Assembly (NCBI GenBank): GCA_943908365.1
Contig: CALTTH010000104.1
Location: 1-16,288 of the forward strand
DNA: 16,288 nucleotides
Reading direction: 5' to 3'
Source of the DNA: an uncultured Hyphomicrobiales bacterium
Lineage (GTDB): Bacteria; Pseudomonadota; Alphaproteobacteria; Rhizobiales; Rhizobiaceae
Of this stretch, positions 13,959 to 16,288 are shown piece after piece; position 1 is the first letter of the stretch, and every line of letters starts with the position of its first letter. The notes under the pieces were generated by a model. It was not told where the DNA came from. It worked only from the letters and a program-made list of their open reading frames with translations, and did no database searches. Made by a program: the position numbers and the translations under genes.

Positions 13959-14010
13959 GATGTTTCTGTACGTATTTGCGTCATAAAACGAAATATGAGG
14001 AAACAGCCCC

Positions 14011-15255
14011 ATGCTTGATTGGGAACAAATCTTCGCCACGCGATCATCGCGGATGAAAGCCTCCGAAATCCGTGAGCTTTTGAAGCTCCTGGACCAGCCG
14101 GACATCATTTCCTTTGCGGGCGGTATCCCTGATCCGGCGCTGTTTCCCGATGCGGATTTTAAGGAAGCCTACGCGGATATCTTCTCCGGCCCCCAGGTTA
14201 ATTCAGCGCTCCAGTATTCGGTGAGCGAAGGCTACAAGCCGCTGCGCGAATGGATCGTCAAGGACATGGCGAAGATCGGCATCGAATGCTCGGTCGATAA
14301 CGTCTTCATCACCTCCGGTTCGCAACAGGCGCTGGATTATCTTGGCAAGCTGTTCCTGTCGCCGAACGATACGGCCCTCGTCACATGGCCGACCTATCTC
14401 GGCGCGCTGTCTGCCTTCAACGCCTATGAGCCGAACTACGACCAGTTGAACCCGGGCGGCAATCGGACGCCTGAGACCTACCGCGACAACGCGACCAAGG
14501 CGGGTGGTTCGGTCAAGTTCGCCTATCTATCTGCCGATTTCTCCAACCCGACGGGTGAGACGGTCGATCTGGCAGGTCGCAAGAAACTGCTGGAACTTGC
14601 CGATGAGCTGGACATAGCCGTCATCGAAGATGGCGCCTATCAGAACCTGCGTTTCGACGGCGAGCCCGTCACGCCGATCATGGCGCTGGATATCGAGCGC
14701 AATGGCGGCATCGAAAAGACCCGTACCATCTATTCCGGCAGCTTCTCCAAAACGCTGGCACCGGGCCTTCGCGTCGGTTTCGTCGTCGCTGCCATGCCGG
14801 TCATCCGCAAGCTGGTTCTGATGAAGCAGGCTGCCGATCTGCATTCCTCCACCATCAATCAGATGGCGATTGCGTATGTCGCATCCCGCGGTTTCGATGG
14901 CCAAGTTGCGAAAATCAAGGCTGCCTATAGTGCACGCCGCGACGCCATGCTGACTGCGCTCGACAACTACATGCCGAAGACGGCACGCTGGACGAAGCCG
15001 GAGGGCGGCATGTTCATCTGGGTGACGCTGCCGGAAGGTCTCGATGGCGCGGAGCTTCTGGCGCAATCGCTTGCCAGCGAGCGCGTCGCCTTCGTTCCGG
15101 GCAAGGCTTTCTTTGCCGATGGTTCGGGCAGCAATACGTTGCGCATCAGCTTCTCCTGCGCCAATGAACAGATGATCGACGAGGGCATCAAACGGCTTGG
15201 TCGTCTGATCGCCAATGCCGAGACCACGACCAAGGCGACAATGCCGATCGTATAA
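14011..15255 (+). CDS. PLP-dependent aminotransferase (2-aminoadipate/LysN-like)
   Basis: A 414-residue fold-type I aminotransferase of the class I/II group, resembling LysN, ARO8 and the MocR-like branch without any DNA-binding domain. Blocks: ISFAGGIPDPALFP (33-46), LQYSVSEGYKPLREWI (67-82), TSGSQQALD (101-109), DFSNPTG with Asn179, the IEDGAY Asp207 that holds the PLP ring nitrogen, SGSFSKTLAPGLRVGF with Lys247 as the Schiff-base lysine and Arg254 for phosphate, and LRISFSC near the end with the Arg that binds substrate carboxylate. All catalytic residues are present. GAGGAA precedes the ATG by eight bases. The amino donor cannot be fixed; 2-aminoadipate, aromatic or branched-chain amino acids are the main options. 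Confidence 0.9.
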   Translation: MLDWEQIFATRSSRMKASEIRELLKLLDQPDIISFAGGIPDPALFPDADFKEAYADIFSGPQVNSALQYSVSEGYKPLREWIVKDMAKIGIECSVDNVFITSGSQQALDYLGKLFLSPNDTALVTWPTYLGALSAFNAYEPNYDQLNPGGNRTPETYRDNATKAGGSVKFAYLSADFSNPTGETVDLAGRKKLLELADELDIAVIEDGAYQNLRFDGEPVTPIMALDIERNGGIEKTRTIYSGSFSKTLAPGLRVGFVVAAMPVIRKLVLMKQAADLHSSTINQMAIAYVASRGFDGQVAKIKAAYSARRDAMLTALDNYMPKTARWTKPEGGMFIWVTLPEGLDGAELLAQSLASERVAFVPGKAFFADGSGSNTLRISFSCANEQMIDEGIKRLGRLIANAETTTKATMPIV

Positions 15256-15260
15256 GGCAA

Positions 15261-15281
15261 AGGGCGGGCTTGTTCCGCCCT
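15261..15281 (+). terminator. Hairpin after the aminotransferase (first of two)
   Basis: AGGGCGG and CCGCCCT form a 7-base-pair stem with a 7-base loop, five bases after the aminotransferase stop. No T-tract follows. Placement suggests termination or mRNA 3'-end protection. Confidence 0.5.
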
Positions 15282-15297
15282 CAAACCGACGAGCCTC

Positions 15298-15325
15298 TGC
15301 TGGCCGACTTCAAGAGCGGCCAGCA
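15298..15325 (+). other. Second intergenic hairpin
   Basis: TGCTGGCCG (15298-15306) and CGGCCAGCA (15317-15325) form a perfect 9-base-pair stem with a 10-base loop. It lies between the first hairpin and the phzF start and is not followed by a T-tract. Confidence 0.5.
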
Positions 15326-15409
15326 TTAGACGTGATGCTTTGCTCCGTCATTCGCGATGTTGCGACGCTTCGCACAGACACAACGCCTCCCAATCGAAGG
15401 ATATGCGCC

Positions 15410-16243
15410 ATGGCGAGAACCTACCCCTTCCATCAGGTCGATGTCTTTTCCGCCAAGCCTCTGAAGGGCAACCCGCTTGCGGTCGTCTGCGATGCGGATG
15501 ACTGGTCCGATGAGGAGATGGCGGCTTTTGCCAACTGGACCAATCTCAGCGAGACGACGTTTCTGATGAAGCCGACGGTGGCGGGCGCGGATTACCGGGT
15601 CCGGATCTTCACGCCCACCGGAGAGTTGCCCTTTGCCGGTCATCCCACACTCGGCACCTGCCATGTCTATCGTTCGCATTCCGGGCAGACCGGCAAAGAC
15701 GAGATCGTGCAGCAATGCGAGGCAGGTCTGATCAAGATCAGGATCACCGGCGAAAGGCTTGCTTTTGCGGCTCCGCCATTGCGTAAGTTCGGCGCGGTCG
15801 ATCCAACATCTATTTCGCAGGTCGCAGCGGCACTGGGGCTCACGCCTGAGGTGATCCTGGATGCAAGCTGGACGGATAATGGTCCGGGTTGGGTGTCGTT
15901 GCTTCTCAGAAGTCGCGCTGATGTGCTTGCCATCAAGCCGATTTTCTCTGCAATCGGTGGCTTCAAAGTCGGTGTCGTCGCGCGCTGCGAAGCGGAAGAC
16001 GGGATCGATGCGGACTTCGAAGTGCGAGCCTTCTTCGAAGGTGGCGAAGATCCGGTGACCGGTAGCCTCAATGCCGGTCTTGCGCAGTGGCTGATCGGCG
16101 CTGGCGTGGCACCTGATCGCTATATCGCCAGCCAAGGGACTGCTCTTGGCCGGGCAGGGCGCGTCAGCGTCGACAAAATCGGCGACGACATCTGGGTCGG
16201 CGGGCAGGTGACGACTTTGATCGAAGGAAAGGTCACGCTTTAA
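15410..16243 (+). CDS. PhzF-family isomerase/epimerase-like protein
   Basis: From the ATG at 15410 the protein has 277 residues, typical of the PhzF family, whose fold is like diaminopimelate epimerase. Blocks: FHQVDVFSAKPLKGNPLAVV (7-26), NLSETTFL with Glu48 at the position of the PhzF catalytic Glu45, RIFTPTGELPFAGHPTLGT (65-83) and GGEDPVTGSLNAGLAQWL (211-228) with Asp214. These are the two halves of the pseudo-symmetric fold. AAGG lies nine bases before the ATG. The frame is open further back to 15215, but that part overlaps the aminotransferase and the hairpins. No phenazine genes are nearby, so the name does not imply phenazine synthesis; the reaction is unknown. Confidence 0.9.
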   Translation: MARTYPFHQVDVFSAKPLKGNPLAVVCDADDWSDEEMAAFANWTNLSETTFLMKPTVAGADYRVRIFTPTGELPFAGHPTLGTCHVYRSHSGQTGKDEIVQQCEAGLIKIRITGERLAFAAPPLRKFGAVDPTSISQVAAALGLTPEVILDASWTDNGPGWVSLLLRSRADVLAIKPIFSAIGGFKVGVVARCEAEDGIDADFEVRAFFEGGEDPVTGSLNAGLAQWLIGAGVAPDRYIASQGTALGRAGRVSVDKIGDDIWVGGQVTTLIEGKVTL

Positions 16244-16249
16244 CCGTGA

Positions 16250-16278
16250 ATGTGACAGTCAAATCCTGTCTGTCACAT
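16250..16278. other. Hairpin downstream of phzF
   Basis: ATGTGACAG (16250-16258) and CTGTCACAT (16270-16278) are a perfect 9-base inverted repeat with an 11-base loop, six bases after the phzF-family stop. No T-tract is visible before the window ends. It may be a terminator or an operator of the next gene, which is out of view. Confidence 0.45.
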
Positions 16279-16288
16279 ACATGTCTGT

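Noticed and set aside
15326..16135. Minus-strand frame of 269 codons over the phzF-family gene
   Set aside because: Antisense shadow of a gene with clear PhzF motifs; rich in Arg and His as such shadows are.
1..16288. CRISPR array, tRNA/rRNA genes, transposase or phage genes
   Set aside because: No regularly spaced repeats, clover-leaf sequences, transposase motifs or phage genes were seen on either strand.

Overview
The window looks like a stretch of chromosome from an alphaproteobacterium of the Rhizobiaceae, most likely the Agrobacterium/Rhizobium group. That placement rests on the GC-rich coding style, the divergent form of PdxJ, the short class I IlvC and the general gene style. It is inference from protein character; no search was run. 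I see no tRNA, rRNA, CRISPR array, insertion sequence or prophage gene.

Layout, left to right: the 5' end of an aldo/keto reductase (minus) diverges from a LysE/RhtB exporter (plus). A two-gene minus-strand operon follows, with an SDR-DoxX fusion and then a DUF2269 membrane protein. Next are a small RecD/Dda-like SF1 helicase (plus), a MerR regulator with a LuxR-type C-terminal helix-turn-helix (minus), pdxJ (plus) and a type II NADH dehydrogenase (plus). A zinc alcohol dehydrogenase (minus) diverges from an AraC regulator (plus). A QorB-like quinone reductase (minus) diverges from an HxlR regulator (plus). The right half carries a TetR regulator, ilvC with a clear terminator, a yefM-yoeB toxin-antitoxin pair, a fucU-like mutarotase (minus), a PLP aminotransferase and a PhzF-family protein.

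Functionally this is a mix of core metabolism (vitamin B6, branched-chain amino acids, NADH oxidation) and small regulator-enzyme pairs. Several pairs resemble electrophile or redox stress modules: AraC_N regulator with alcohol dehydrogenase, as in YqhC/YqhD, and HxlR regulator with QorB, as in YtfH/QorB or QorR/Qor2. The toxin-antitoxin cassette fits tightly between the ilvC terminator and the convergent fucU gene, and keeps operator motifs like those of E. coli yefM-yoeB.

No clearly new multi-gene system was found. The points most worth following are the MerR-LuxR double DNA-binding fusion, the SDR-DoxX/DUF2269 operon, the TGTACA operator array of yefM, and several well-formed intergenic dyads (10916-10929, 13934-13958, 15261-15325, 16250-16278). 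Starts were chosen by Shine-Dalgarno spacing and family length. For six genes (helicase, NDH-2, AraC, HxlR, fucU, phzF) this gives a start downstream of the longest possible reading frame, and the same is true of tetR and yefM.
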